A DNA stretch of 64,000 bases from Blautia hansenii (GTDB lineage Bacteria; Bacillota; Clostridia; Lachnospirales; Lachnospiraceae), in NCBI RefSeq assembly GCF_013304445.1, contig NZ_JAAITA010000015.1:1-64000 (forward strand), in the 5' to 3' direction. Below are positions 16,276 to 24,517 of the stretch, in pieces (within the stretch, counting starts at the first letter, position 1; each line of letters opens with the position of its first letter). Position numbers and translations under genes: made by a program. The notes beneath the pieces are model-generated. The model worked only from the letters and a program-made list of their open reading frames with translations, did no database searches and was not told the DNA's origin.

Positions 16276-17495
16276 AACATTTTTTTACTTTAGTAGAATT
16301 TGAGTACCGAAAAATATGGAAGCGAAAATCCGCCATTCTGGCCATGTCCGTCGGCCTTCTGGTATCCATACTGAGCGTGTGGGGACCCCTGCTTGGCAGC
16401 ACTTACATAAACGGAAAAGTTTCGGAATCCAATTATGAGGCCACCTTCAAAGACCTCCAATATGCAAAGGATTTAAACGGACGAACTTTAGATACTGCAC
16501 TTCTTCTGGAAGCTGCCCACGCTTATGCACAGATTCCCCCAAATACGGAAATCCCCTACATTGGTCTGGAAGAATATGAGACCTATGCAAGACCCTACAG
16601 CTCCATCTACGGCATTGCAGGGCGCGTCTACCGGGCTTCGGGAGAAGAGTTTTCTTATGAGGAAATGGCGGCTCTGACCAAAAGAGACGCCAACCATTTT
16701 TATGAAAAAAGAGCATCCTTGCTGAAAAATACTATAGCAAATACCACTATGAGTCAAACCGCCAAAGAACATACCCTGAAAACTGCCGAAAAAGTGCAGA
16801 CACCCTTTACCTATTCCAATACCGAGGGCTATGGACGTTTCCTCACGCTTATGCAAAGTACAGGGATTCTGTCTGCTTTTGTCATAGCAATATGTCTTTC
16901 TCCTCTGTTTGCAGGGGAATACACCAGCCACGCAGACCAGCTTCTGCTTTCTTCCCGATATGTAAAGGGAAAACTGATTCGTGCCAAGCTGTTTACGGGA
17001 TTTTCCTTTGCCGCAGGCTTCAGCCTTCTGCTTCTGCTACAGACCTATTTCCAGTGCATGCTCACCTTTGGTTTTGACGGCAGCAGTACACCTGTCCAGA
17101 TTTTTGATGTGCTGTGTATTTATCCCCTTACCCTGGGACAGGCCGGATTTCTGGGCGGACTTTGCTTTTTCGGCGGCTGTATGTTGATGGCAGGACTGAC
17201 CATGCTGCTCTCCGCCAAATTAAAATCGCCTTTCGGCGTCATGATACTGATGTCCGTATTTTTAATCTTCCCTATGATGGTGCAGATTTCCCAGAACTCC
17301 ATTTCTGCGTTCCGTCTGTTTCATCTGCTGCCTGCAAACAGTATGGCTTATTTTAATATCTTTCACATGATACCATACGAATTTGCCGGACTGGTCGTTC
17401 CGCCGTATATTATGTTTCCGGTTTTTTCTGTGGTATGCTGTGCGGCTGTGCTGCCTTTGGCCTACAGAGGTTTTCAGCGTCATGAAATCGCATAA
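16272..17495 (+). CDS. ABC-2 type exporter permease
   Basis: A 407-residue permease. One membrane segment at about 20-40 is followed by a long extracytoplasmic region (about 45-195) and then five segments (about 200-220, 240-262, 285-320, 325-345, 375-395). This is the ABC-2/YhaP-like layout. The large outer loop may contact the cargo or cell wall. It forms the exporter with the ATPase at 15403 and is the last gene of the sigma-factor operon. No terminator is visible; a promoter for the next unit begins eight bases after the stop. Confidence 0.82.
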   Translation: MKHFFTLVEFEYRKIWKRKSAILAMSVGLLVSILSVWGPLLGSTYINGKVSESNYEATFKDLQYAKDLNGRTLDTALLLEAAHAYAQIPPNTEIPYIGLEEYETYARPYSSIYGIAGRVYRASGEEFSYEEMAALTKRDANHFYEKRASLLKNTIANTTMSQTAKEHTLKTAEKVQTPFTYSNTEGYGRFLTLMQSTGILSAFVIAICLSPLFAGEYTSHADQLLLSSRYVKGKLIRAKLFTGFSFAAGFSLLLLLQTYFQCMLTFGFDGSSTPVQIFDVLCIYPLTLGQAGFLGGLCFFGGCMLMAGLTMLLSAKLKSPFGVMILMSVFLIFPMMVQISQNSISAFRLFHLLPANSMAYFNIFHMIPYEFAGLVVPPYIMFPVFSVVCCAAVLPLAYRGFQRHEIA

Positions 17496-17502
17496 TTTTT
17501 TA

Positions 17503-17531
17503 TTGCACAGGATATGGAAAAGCCCTATAAT
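17503..17531 (+). promoter_or_regulatory. Promoter of the broken regulator/Bcr-type exporter unit
   Basis: TTGCAC (17503-17508), 17 bases, TATAAT (17526-17531), 73 bases before the start codon. Confidence 0.5.
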
Positions 17532-17603
17532 ATGGTTTGAATTTATCATTACATACCTTTTGCTAGATTAAATATAAATTTTCAACGATTGGAGGCCAAT
17601 CTC

Positions 17604-18255
17604 ATGGCGCAGATTTTAATTGTAGAAGACGATTCTGTCATTAACAGCCTGATATACGAATTCCTCACAGACAACGGGCATCTCTGCAGACAGGCTTTTT
17701 CCGGCACAGAGGGGAAACTTCTGGCAGATATGGAAACCTTTGACCTCATCCTTTTGGATTTAATGATACCGGGAATGAAAGGGGAAGACCTTCTGACGTA
17801 TATCCGTTTACATACCCAAACCCCGGTGATTGTACTCTCTGCCCGGTCTGCTCTGGAAGACAAGGTAGGTTGCGTTAGAAGAATTGGAAGCCCGCATCCA
17901 GGTACAGCTGCGCCGCCACAGTCCATCTCCTGCTGCCCAGGAAATGCTCCGCTATCAGGACTGGATATTAAATCTCAAAGAACACACCTTTACCGCAAAA
18001 GGTATCCCCGTAGAATTTACCGGACATGAGTTCGGGATTCTGGAACTTCTTGTAAAGCATCCCAAAAAGGTTTTTACCAAGCAGGAAATCTTTGAACTGG
18101 TGTGGCAGGAAAACTATTTTGTGGAGGACAAAACCATACATGTCCACATCAGTAATATACGGGCCAAGCTAAAAAAAACCCAGACAGACCATTATATCCA
18201 GACAGTATGGGGAATTGGCTTTAAACTGGCGGAACCATCTTTACCTTTTCTTTAA
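17604..18255 (+). pseudogene. Response regulator inactivated by internal deletion and frameshift
   Basis: An OmpR/PhoB-type response regulator in two frames. The first frame from ATG 17604 (GGAGG eight bases upstream) reads QILIVEDDSVINSLI with acidic pocket and phosphoacceptor D in LILLDLMIPG, up to ALEDKV near 17867. The second, +1 frame resumes with VALEELEARIQVQLRR and contains an intact winged helix up to 18255. About 16 codons are missing at the junction, the part that normally carries GADDYxxKPF with the conserved lysine. A TTG at 17884 could start a C-terminal fragment. Without an assembly error, the receiver is dead and its kinase at 20118 is orphaned. Confidence 0.88.
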
Positions 18256-18325
18256 TCTTTCTTTGCGCTTTTTGAAAATTTCTGAGAGATACTGTATGGA
18301 AAGAAACAGAAAAGGAGAGGAATTT

Positions 18326-19264
18326 ATGGAATACGTTATTGAAACACAAAATCTCTGTAAAAGCTACAGAGGAAAAGCAGCAGTATCGTCTCTGAATATG
18401 CATGTACAAAAAGGCGATATTTATGGCTTTATTGGAAGAAACGGCGCTGGAAAATCCACCACGCTGAAAATGCTCTGCAACCTGGCCCATCCTACGGAAG
18501 GAAGCATTTCTCTTTTTGGAAAATCTCCGGATACGCCTTCCGTCCGCAGGCGTATGGGGGTTCTGATTGAAACTGCCGGATTGGAGCCTTCCTGCTCGGC
18601 TCACGAGAACATGGTATTAAAAGCATTGCTTATGGGCATTGTAGACCCGGAAAAGCAGATTTGCCAACTGTTAAGGCTGGTAGGACTCAATCCCGGAGAC
18701 AAAAAGAAAGCCCGGCATTTTTCCATGGGCATGAAGCAGCGTCTGGGAATTGCCATGGCCTTGCTGGGCGGGCCGGATTTACTGATTCTGGACGAACCTA
18801 TCAATGGACTGGACCCTGAGGGCATGAATGAAGTACGCCGGATTCTCATGGATTTAAACCGAAAAAAAGGTATCACGATTTTAATCAGTTCCCATATCTT
18901 AGGAGAACTGTCCAAAATGGCCACCCGGTACGGCATTATCAAAGATGGCTGTCTGATTCAGGAACTTTCCTCCGAAGAACTCAATGACAAATGCCGGGAT
19001 TACCTCTGTGTAAAAACTGCCGATTCCAAGAAAGCCTCTGTACTTTTAGAACAGCAGCTTGGCCTGTCCCGTTATGAGGTACACCCCAATGGAGAAATCC
19101 GTATCTATCAAAAACTGGATTCTTCGGCTGTCACCAGCGTTCTGACTTCCGCAGATATTTCCGTCCAGGCCATTTATACACATCATCAGGATTTGGAAGG
19201 CTATTTCCTGGAATTAATGGAGCAAAACAAAAGTCAGGAGAAAGGAGGTATCTTCTATGCTTAA
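18326..19264 (+). CDS. Bcr/lantibiotic-type ABC transporter ATPase
   Basis: A 312-residue ATPase of the BcrA/LanF type. It has Walker A GRNGAGKSTTLKML, signature FSMGMKQRLGIAMAL, Walker B LLILDEPINGLDPEGMNE, switch histidine LISSHILGELS, and a 90-residue C-terminal extension. In this family glycine-variant signatures such as SMGM are usual. ATG 18326 follows AAAAGGAGAGG. It lies between a response-regulator remnant and a permease plus sensor kinase, a typical layout for self-protection against bacitracin or lantibiotics. The actual substrate is unknown. Confidence 0.9.
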   Translation: MEYVIETQNLCKSYRGKAAVSSLNMHVQKGDIYGFIGRNGAGKSTTLKMLCNLAHPTEGSISLFGKSPDTPSVRRRMGVLIETAGLEPSCSAHENMVLKALLMGIVDPEKQICQLLRLVGLNPGDKKKARHFSMGMKQRLGIAMALLGGPDLLILDEPINGLDPEGMNEVRRILMDLNRKKGITILISSHILGELSKMATRYGIIKDGCLIQELSSEELNDKCRDYLCVKTADSKKASVLLEQQLGLSRYEVHPNGEIRIYQKLDSSAVTSVLTSADISVQAIYTHHQDLEGYFLELMEQNKSQEKGGIFYA

Positions 19265-20081
19265 CCTTCTTCGTATGCAGCTTCGCGCTGTCTTTCGCCA
19301 AAAAGGTCTTTATATTACAGCCGCAATTCTTTGTTTCGTACTTCTTATTGCCTTTGGAACCATGCGGCTGGTTTCTGACCCTGCGCTTGCAGAGAGAGCC
19401 CGTCAGGCCGGTATGGAGATTACCACAGATGATGTGTCTGACGCCTTTGCTTTTCAGGAACAGACACAGTCTGATTTTCTGGGAAGTCTGCTTTTCTCCG
19501 GAGGACTTATGAGCACTCTCATAGTCATTGTCAGTTCTGTGATTGTGTGTGATGATTTTACTACAGGATTTGGAAAAAACATTTTTTCCTACTATCCTAA
19601 ACGAAGAGATTATATTTTCAGCAAACTTCTGACTTTGGGATTTGTAAGCGGATTTTTCCTGCTGTTTTTAACAGGTGCAACGCTTCTGCTCTTTCCTGCT
19701 GCAGGTTTTCAAAATCCTCTGGGCAATCCGGTACAGTTGGCCGCCATGCTGGTTCTTGGCTGGGCAGGGCTTTTCAGTCTCTGCGCTCAGAATCTTTTGT
19801 TCTGTATGCTGACCAGACGGGTGCTTGTAAGCGTTCTGCTTTCTGTAAGCTGCGCACTGGGGCTGTTTGGCGCAGCAGCAGATTTTATGGCGGGCCTTTT
19901 CGGCGTTCACATCAGTCTGCTTTTTCCGCCGCTGAATGTACTGGCAACACCCGCTTTGGCAAAAACCTTTCAAAGCGGTGCATTCCTGCAGCCAGGCGGT
20001 GCTCTGCTGGTGGCCTTTCTCTGGACTGCTTTTTATACAAAGCTCTCCTGTGTAGTATTAAATAAAAACGATATTTGCTGA
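19257..20081 (+). CDS. ABC-2 type permease, Bcr/lantibiotic-type
   Basis: A 274-residue permease with six predicted membrane segments (about 17-35, 80-100, 118-145, 162-180, 188-212, 240-260). The start overlaps the ATPase by eight bases, with AAAGGAGG inside the ATPase gene. No large outer loop is present. It is the membrane partner of the ATPase at 18326. Confidence 0.85.
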   Translation: MLNLLRMQLRAVFRQKGLYITAAILCFVLLIAFGTMRLVSDPALAERARQAGMEITTDDVSDAFAFQEQTQSDFLGSLLFSGGLMSTLIVIVSSVIVCDDFTTGFGKNIFSYYPKRRDYIFSKLLTLGFVSGFFLLFLTGATLLLFPAAGFQNPLGNPVQLAAMLVLGWAGLFSLCAQNLLFCMLTRRVLVSVLLSVSCALGLFGAAADFMAGLFGVHISLLFPPLNVLATPALAKTFQSGAFLQPGGALLVAFLWTAFYTKLSCVVLNKNDIC

Positions 20082-20117
20082 CAGGCAGTTTCTTTGCCTG
20101 TCTGATGAGGAAAAACC

Positions 20118-21011
20118 ATGGTACTGCTTATTCTTATTCTTTTTGGACTGGTACTGTTTCTCTTCTTCCGGCTCATGCTCTTTAAAAAGCAGCTCCGGGA
20201 GTTTACCGGGCAGCTGCAGGACTTCAGCCCTGACAGCAACCAGCGTCTGACCTGCTTTCTCCGTGACCGGGAACATCTTGCCCTCTGCAGCCAGATAAAC
20301 CGGTCTATGGACGTTCTGCAGCAGGCGGTTCTGACTGCGGAAGAAGCGGAAAAAGATTTAAAATACACCATGTCCTGTGTATCCCACGATATTCGCACTC
20401 CGCTTACCGGAGCAGCGGGCTATATGCAGCTTCTGGAGCGAACCCAGGACCCGGATAAGCGTGAAAAATACTGCCGGATTGTCAGACAGAAGCTGGAGGA
20501 TTTGGAAACACTTTTGGAGGAGTTGTTTCTCTATACCAGACTGACTGGAAATGAATTTCCCATAGAAATGAAAAAGATACAGCTATTTCCTGTTTTATGT
20601 GACGCCCTTGCAGGATTTTATCCCCATTTTCAGGCGCAGAACAGAGCTCCTTCTATTTCCTTTGAGCAGGAAAATGCAGAGATACAGGCGGACCCCGCAC
20701 AGCTTAGAAGAGTTCTCCGAAATCTGATTTCCAATGCTCTGACCCATGGACAAGGAACGCTTTTTATTTATCAGAAAGGGAATACTCTGTCCTTTGTCAA
20801 TGAAACCAAAACCTGGGAGACGGTTCATCCCAAGCTGCTTTTTGAACGTTTTTACCGGACAGACCAGGCAAGGCAGGGAAATCATGCGGGACTTGGGCTT
20901 TCCATTTCCAGAGAGCTGATGTTAAAAATGCAGGGAAATATTTGTGCGGAATCCAAAGACGGCCGTCTTTGGATTACCCTTACCTTTGCAAAAGAAAAAA
21001 CAGGGGTTTAA
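20118..21011 (+). CDS. Sensor histidine kinase (orphaned)
   Basis: A 297-residue kinase with a single N-terminal membrane helix (about 2-20) and no extracytoplasmic sensor. The H box is CVSHDIRTPLTGAAGYM (His near residue 93), the N box is LRNLISNALTHG, and the G2 box is HAGLGLSISRELM. The G1 box reads SFVNETK instead of DxGxG, as in lantibiotic-type (SpaK-like) kinases. Such kinases usually sense through the neighbouring ABC permease. Its natural partner at 17604 is broken, so signalling needs another regulator or is lost. Confidence 0.87.
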   Translation: MVLLILILFGLVLFLFFRLMLFKKQLREFTGQLQDFSPDSNQRLTCFLRDREHLALCSQINRSMDVLQQAVLTAEEAEKDLKYTMSCVSHDIRTPLTGAAGYMQLLERTQDPDKREKYCRIVRQKLEDLETLLEELFLYTRLTGNEFPIEMKKIQLFPVLCDALAGFYPHFQAQNRAPSISFEQENAEIQADPAQLRRVLRNLISNALTHGQGTLFIYQKGNTLSFVNETKTWETVHPKLLFERFYRTDQARQGNHAGLGLSISRELMLKMQGNICAESKDGRLWITLTFAKEKTGV

Positions 21012-21035
21012 ACCTTTTCCAAAAACGTTTATAAT
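21007..21035 (+). promoter_or_regulatory. Promoter of the nitroreductase gene
   Basis: TTTAAA (21007-21012), 17 bases, TATAAT (21030-21035). The -35 overlaps the stop of the kinase gene. Confidence 0.5.
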
Positions 21036-21062
21036 AGAGAAAAAAAGCAGGAGGTTTACATT

Positions 21063-21572
21063 ATGAATACATCAGAAGTAATACGAAACCGTCACAGTGT
21101 CCGAAAATACAAAAAAGGGGTGCAGATTCCCCGAAAAGATATTGAAACCATGCTGGAAGCAGCTATGATGGCCCCAAGCGCCTGCAATACCCGGCCATGG
21201 GAATTTGCAGTCGTGGAAAATCCGGAGATTCGAAAACAGATTATGGAAATCAGCCCTTACACCAAAATGCTGGAGACCGCCAGCCTTGCCATTGTGGTCT
21301 GCGCCAGACCGGATTTGCAGGAAGGAAGAGGCAGCGGATTTTTCCCTCAGGACTGTGGAGCTGCCATTGAGAACCTGCTTTTACAGGCAACGGATTTGGG
21401 TTACGGCACCTGCTGGTGCGGTTTTTATCCGGTTATGGAACGTGTGGAAAAGCTTCGGGACTTACTGAAGGTTTCCAGTGTGCCTCTGGCAGTCATTGCC
21501 GTAGGAGAAGCCGATGAAGAGCCGAAAACCCGTGGTTTCTTTGATAAGGAACGGGTCACTTATATCGAATAG
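21063..21572 (+). CDS. Nitroreductase family protein
   Basis: A 169-residue FMN-dependent oxidoreductase of the short nitroreductase group. The FMN-binding RNRHSVRKYK (about 8-17), APSACNTRPWEF (about 38-49) and the C-terminal GYGTCWCGFYP and VGEADEEPKTRGFFDKERV are family hallmarks. It acts in the cytoplasm as a dimer with NAD(P)H; the physiological acceptor is unknown. GGAGG precedes the ATG. It is 13 bases from the XdhC-like gene and probably cotranscribed. Confidence 0.92.
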   Translation: MNTSEVIRNRHSVRKYKKGVQIPRKDIETMLEAAMMAPSACNTRPWEFAVVENPEIRKQIMEISPYTKMLETASLAIVVCARPDLQEGRGSGFFPQDCGAAIENLLLQATDLGYGTCWCGFYPVMERVEKLRDLLKVSSVPLAVIAVGEADEEPKTRGFFDKERVTYIE

Positions 21573-21585
21573 GAGCTGCCGGATT

Positions 21586-22605
21586 ATGAAAAACTTGAAG
21601 GAATTATTTGAAATCGCGAAAGCTTCTATGGAACAGCAAAAAGATTTCGTCTTTGTTACCGTGATTGCCAGTTCCGGCTCTACCCCCAGAGGCGCCGGTT
21701 CCCGCATGCTGGTGCTGCCGGACGGAACCTCTTTTGGCACCATAGGAGGCGGCAGTGTAGAACATACTTCTGTTTTAGAGGCCCAGAAAGCTCTGACAGA
21801 GAAAAAATCTTCCTGTCGGGCCTACCGGTTAAGAGAAAATCAGGCCGCTGACCTGGGTATGATATGCGGCGGTGACGTCTCTCTTTATTTTCAATATATT
21901 TCATGGGAAAATCAAGATTTTTATCAATTGTGCAGCAGACTTTTAGCGGACTGGAACAAAAATGAAAATTCCTGGCTGCTTCTGGATATTACGGAAGAAA
22001 CTGCATGGCAGTCTGGTTATTACCAGGAAAACAGTGGTCTTTGGGGGCTCTCCCTCTCAAATCCGGCCCCTCTTTTAAAGCCCAATGCTGCACAGGCGGT
22101 TCTAGACGGGCGCAGATACTACAGTGAACCTTTGGTACGAAAAGGCATGGTTTACATCTTTGGCGGCGGCCATGTAGCGCAGGAGCTGGTTCCCCTGTTG
22201 ACACATCTGGAGTTTTCCTGCACTGTCTTCGATGACAGGGAACACTTCAGCAGTCCCCGGCTTTTTCCTGCTGCCGCAAAGTGCATTACCGGAGATTTCA
22301 CCCGGCTTTCCGACTATTTTGAAATTACGCCGGAGGATTATGTCTGCATTATGACCAGAGGACACCAGTACGATTATCTGGTGCAGCAGCAGGTTTTAAA
22401 GACACCTGCAAAGTATATCGGTGTCATGGGAAGCAAACGGAAAAAAGCCATTATACGGGAAAAACTCTTGCACGACGGCTTTACACCGGAAGAACTGGCA
22501 CGAATTACCACCCCTATCGGACTGAATATTCAGGCAGAAACTCCCAGTGAAATTGCTGTGAGCATTGCAGGAGAACTGATACAGATACGGGCAAAGAACG
22601 GATAA
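21586..22605 (+). CDS. XdhC/CoxI family protein
   Basis: A 339-residue protein of the XdhC/CoxI family, which prepares and inserts sulfurated molybdenum cofactor into xanthine dehydrogenase-like enzymes. The N-terminal part has VIASSGSTPRGAGSRMLV and GTIGGGSVE; the C-terminal Rossmann domain has IFGGGHVAQELVPLLTHL followed by FDDRE and the later YIGVMGSKRKKA. ATG 21586 follows AGGAG. No molybdenum hydroxylase gene is in the window, so it acts in trans or has another role. A terminator follows. Confidence 0.88.
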   Translation: MKNLKELFEIAKASMEQQKDFVFVTVIASSGSTPRGAGSRMLVLPDGTSFGTIGGGSVEHTSVLEAQKALTEKKSSCRAYRLRENQAADLGMICGGDVSLYFQYISWENQDFYQLCSRLLADWNKNENSWLLLDITEETAWQSGYYQENSGLWGLSLSNPAPLLKPNAAQAVLDGRRYYSEPLVRKGMVYIFGGGHVAQELVPLLTHLEFSCTVFDDREHFSSPRLFPAAAKCITGDFTRLSDYFEITPEDYVCIMTRGHQYDYLVQQQVLKTPAKYIGVMGSKRKKAIIREKLLHDGFTPEELARITTPIGLNIQAETPSEIAVSIAGELIQIRAKNG

Positions 22606-22614
22606 AATATCCCT

Positions 22615-22656
22615 CAAAAAACAGACATAGGATTTTATTCCTATGCCTGTTTTTTC
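22615..22656. terminator. Bidirectional terminator
   Basis: A perfect-looking stem (22621-22632 with 22639-22650, one mismatch) flanked by a run of A on the left and T on the right. It serves both the XdhC-like gene and the convergent amidohydrolase gene and marks the boundary between mostly plus-strand and mostly minus-strand genes. Confidence 0.9.
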
Positions 22657-22661
22657 AAATA

Positions 22662-23810
22662 TTATGCAAATTCTCCCGTCACCATTTCATACAAAAATTC
22701 CAGCGCGTCTTCCATACTGCTTTCCTCTATGTCAAACCCCGGATTATGCACCGGATAATTTTTTTCATCCTCTTTTCCAGCCAGAAACACAACCCGCATA
22801 CCAGGAATCTGTTCCATATAAAAGGCTGCATTATCCCCTACCAGAAAGGGCTTTTCTCCCAGAGAAAATTTCTCCTGAAGCAGTTTCCGGCCGATGGCAG
22901 CGCCCCGTTTTACCAGTTCTGCATCGTTAATCATCGGCGGTATTTTCTTTTTCATTTCCAGACAAATATCCGCACCTGTTTCTTCTTCTATTTGTCGTAT
23001 TGTATTTTCCAACTGCTGCCACACATAGGAGAAATCCTGTTCTGCAAAAGCCCGAAGAGAGCCTTTTAATACCGCCTCACCTGCTACAATATTCCCCGCC
23101 GTTCCGGCAGACATCTGTCCAAATCCCAGGACAAAGGGATATTCCGTCTGCAGCGTTTCATTTAATCTATGAATTTCCACAGCCAGTCTGGACGCTGCAT
23201 ACAAGGCATCAATTCCCTCTTTTGGCTGAAACCAGTGGCTGGATTTTCCCCTCACAGAAATGGTAATACCGCCAATAGCTGCTGTGGTAATACTCTTTTG
23301 AATCTCCATACTCCTGGATTCCTGATTAGCGAAATGAAAAATCAGAATTTCCCTCACTTCGGGATTTTTCAACGCTCCATGCGCCATCATATACGCTGCC
23401 CCTTCTCCGGTTTCTTCACCCGGCTCAAAGAGAAAACGCACATTGCAGGACAAAGCGCTGCGGTTTTCCCAGAGCGCTTTCGCCAGACACAAATTCACCG
23501 CTGTAATGGCGTCATGGCCGCAGGCATGCATTTTCCCCGGATAAACAGAAGCGAAAGAACATCCCGTCTGTTCCTGTATGGGAAGTCCGTCTATTTCGCT
23601 TCGGATAGCCACGGTTTTCCACTGGGGATTTACCTGAATATCGGCAATCACTCCGGTTTTGCCCGTCCTGCGGCAGGGAATTCCCCATTTCTGCAGATGT
23701 TCCAGCAAAAAACAGCTGGTTTCCTCTTCCTCCATGCTCAGCTCCGGGTGGCGGTGCAGCCAATGGCGGAATTCTCGAAGTTCCCCGTAATATTCCTGAC
23801 ACGTTCTCAT
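22662..23810 (-). CDS. M20 family amidohydrolase
   Basis: A 382-residue metal-dependent amidohydrolase of the hippuricase/aminoacylase M20D group. RHWLHRHPELSMEE opens the catalytic domain, and the metal motif MHACGHDA (near 97-104), EPGEETGEGAAYM and the late HNPGFDIEE are visible. The lid domain in the middle begins with ISVRGKSSHWFQPKEGID. It cleaves N-acyl or indole-type amides of amino acids; the exact substrate is not deducible. An AGAGGA site precedes the ATG. It lies 12 bases after nth. Confidence 0.92.
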   Translation of the reverse strand: MRTCQEYYGELREFRHWLHRHPELSMEEEETSCFLLEHLQKWGIPCRRTGKTGVIADIQVNPQWKTVAIRSEIDGLPIQEQTGCSFASVYPGKMHACGHDAITAVNLCLAKALWENRSALSCNVRFLFEPGEETGEGAAYMMAHGALKNPEVREILIFHFANQESRSMEIQKSITTAAIGGITISVRGKSSHWFQPKEGIDALYAASRLAVEIHRLNETLQTEYPFVLGFGQMSAGTAGNIVAGEAVLKGSLRAFAEQDFSYVWQQLENTIRQIEEETGADICLEMKKKIPPMINDAELVKRGAAIGRKLLQEKFSLGEKPFLVGDNAAFYMEQIPGMRVVFLAGKEDEKNYPVHNPGFDIEESSMEDALEFLYEMVTGEFA

Positions 23811-23822
23811 AGGTTTCCTCTC

Positions 23823-24479
23823 TCAGTCCACGCCGTTTCTGGCGCAAATATCCTTCAGACAGCAGTTCTCGCAGTGGGGCTTTGTCCTTGCCGTACACAC
23901 GTCTCTGCCGTGATAAACCAGACGGTGGCAAAAGTCACTGCCTTCTTCCGGAGGAATGATTTTCCAAAGAGCCATCTCCACCTTTTTCGGTTCTTTATAT
24001 CCGTCCACCAGCCCCATACGGTTCACCAGGCGAATACAGTGGGTATCTGTGACAATGGCCGGTTTGTGAAACACATCGCCCATAATGAGATTGGCGCTCT
24101 TTCTGCCTACGCCGGGCAGCTTTAAAAGCGCGTCAAAGTCCTCCGGAACCTTTCCCTGATACTCCTCCCACAGGATTTTCATACAGGCGCTGATATCTCT
24201 GGCCTTGCTTTTTCCAAGTCCGCAGGGACGGACAATCTCTTCAATTTCTTCTGGTTTAGCCAAAGCCAGAGCCTGCACATCCGGGTATTTCTTATAGAGT
24301 TCTTCTACCACCACATTCACTCTGGCATCGGTACACTGGGCAGCCAGACGAACACCCACCAGCAGTTTCCAGGCCTGGTCATAGTCCAGCGTACACCCGG
24401 CATCCGGATATTCCTGTTTCAGACGCTGAATGATTTCCAGCGCAAGTGTTCGCTTCCTTTCTTCTGTATTCTTCGCCAT
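23823..24479 (-). CDS. nth: Endonuclease III
   Basis: A DNA glycosylase/AP lyase of base excision repair that removes oxidised pyrimidines. The 218-residue protein has the helix-hairpin-helix LPGVGRKSANLIMGDVF (with the catalytic lysine in GRKSA), the aspartate in VTDTHCIRLVNRMG and the C-terminal iron-sulfur ligands C-x6-C-x2-C-x5-C in CTARTKPHCENCCLKDIC. AAAGGAGAGG precedes the ATG. Its neighbours are the M20 gene downstream and a DEAD-box helicase upstream. Confidence 0.96.
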   Translation of the reverse strand: MAKNTEERKRTLALEIIQRLKQEYPDAGCTLDYDQAWKLLVGVRLAAQCTDARVNVVVEELYKKYPDVQALALAKPEEIEEIVRPCGLGKSKARDISACMKILWEEYQGKVPEDFDALLKLPGVGRKSANLIMGDVFHKPAIVTDTHCIRLVNRMGLVDGYKEPKKVEMALWKIIPPEEGSDFCHRLVYHGRDVCTARTKPHCENCCLKDICARNGVD

Positions 24480-24517
24480 AACCTTATCCCTCTCCTTTCT
24501 GCCATTTTCTCTGTCTG

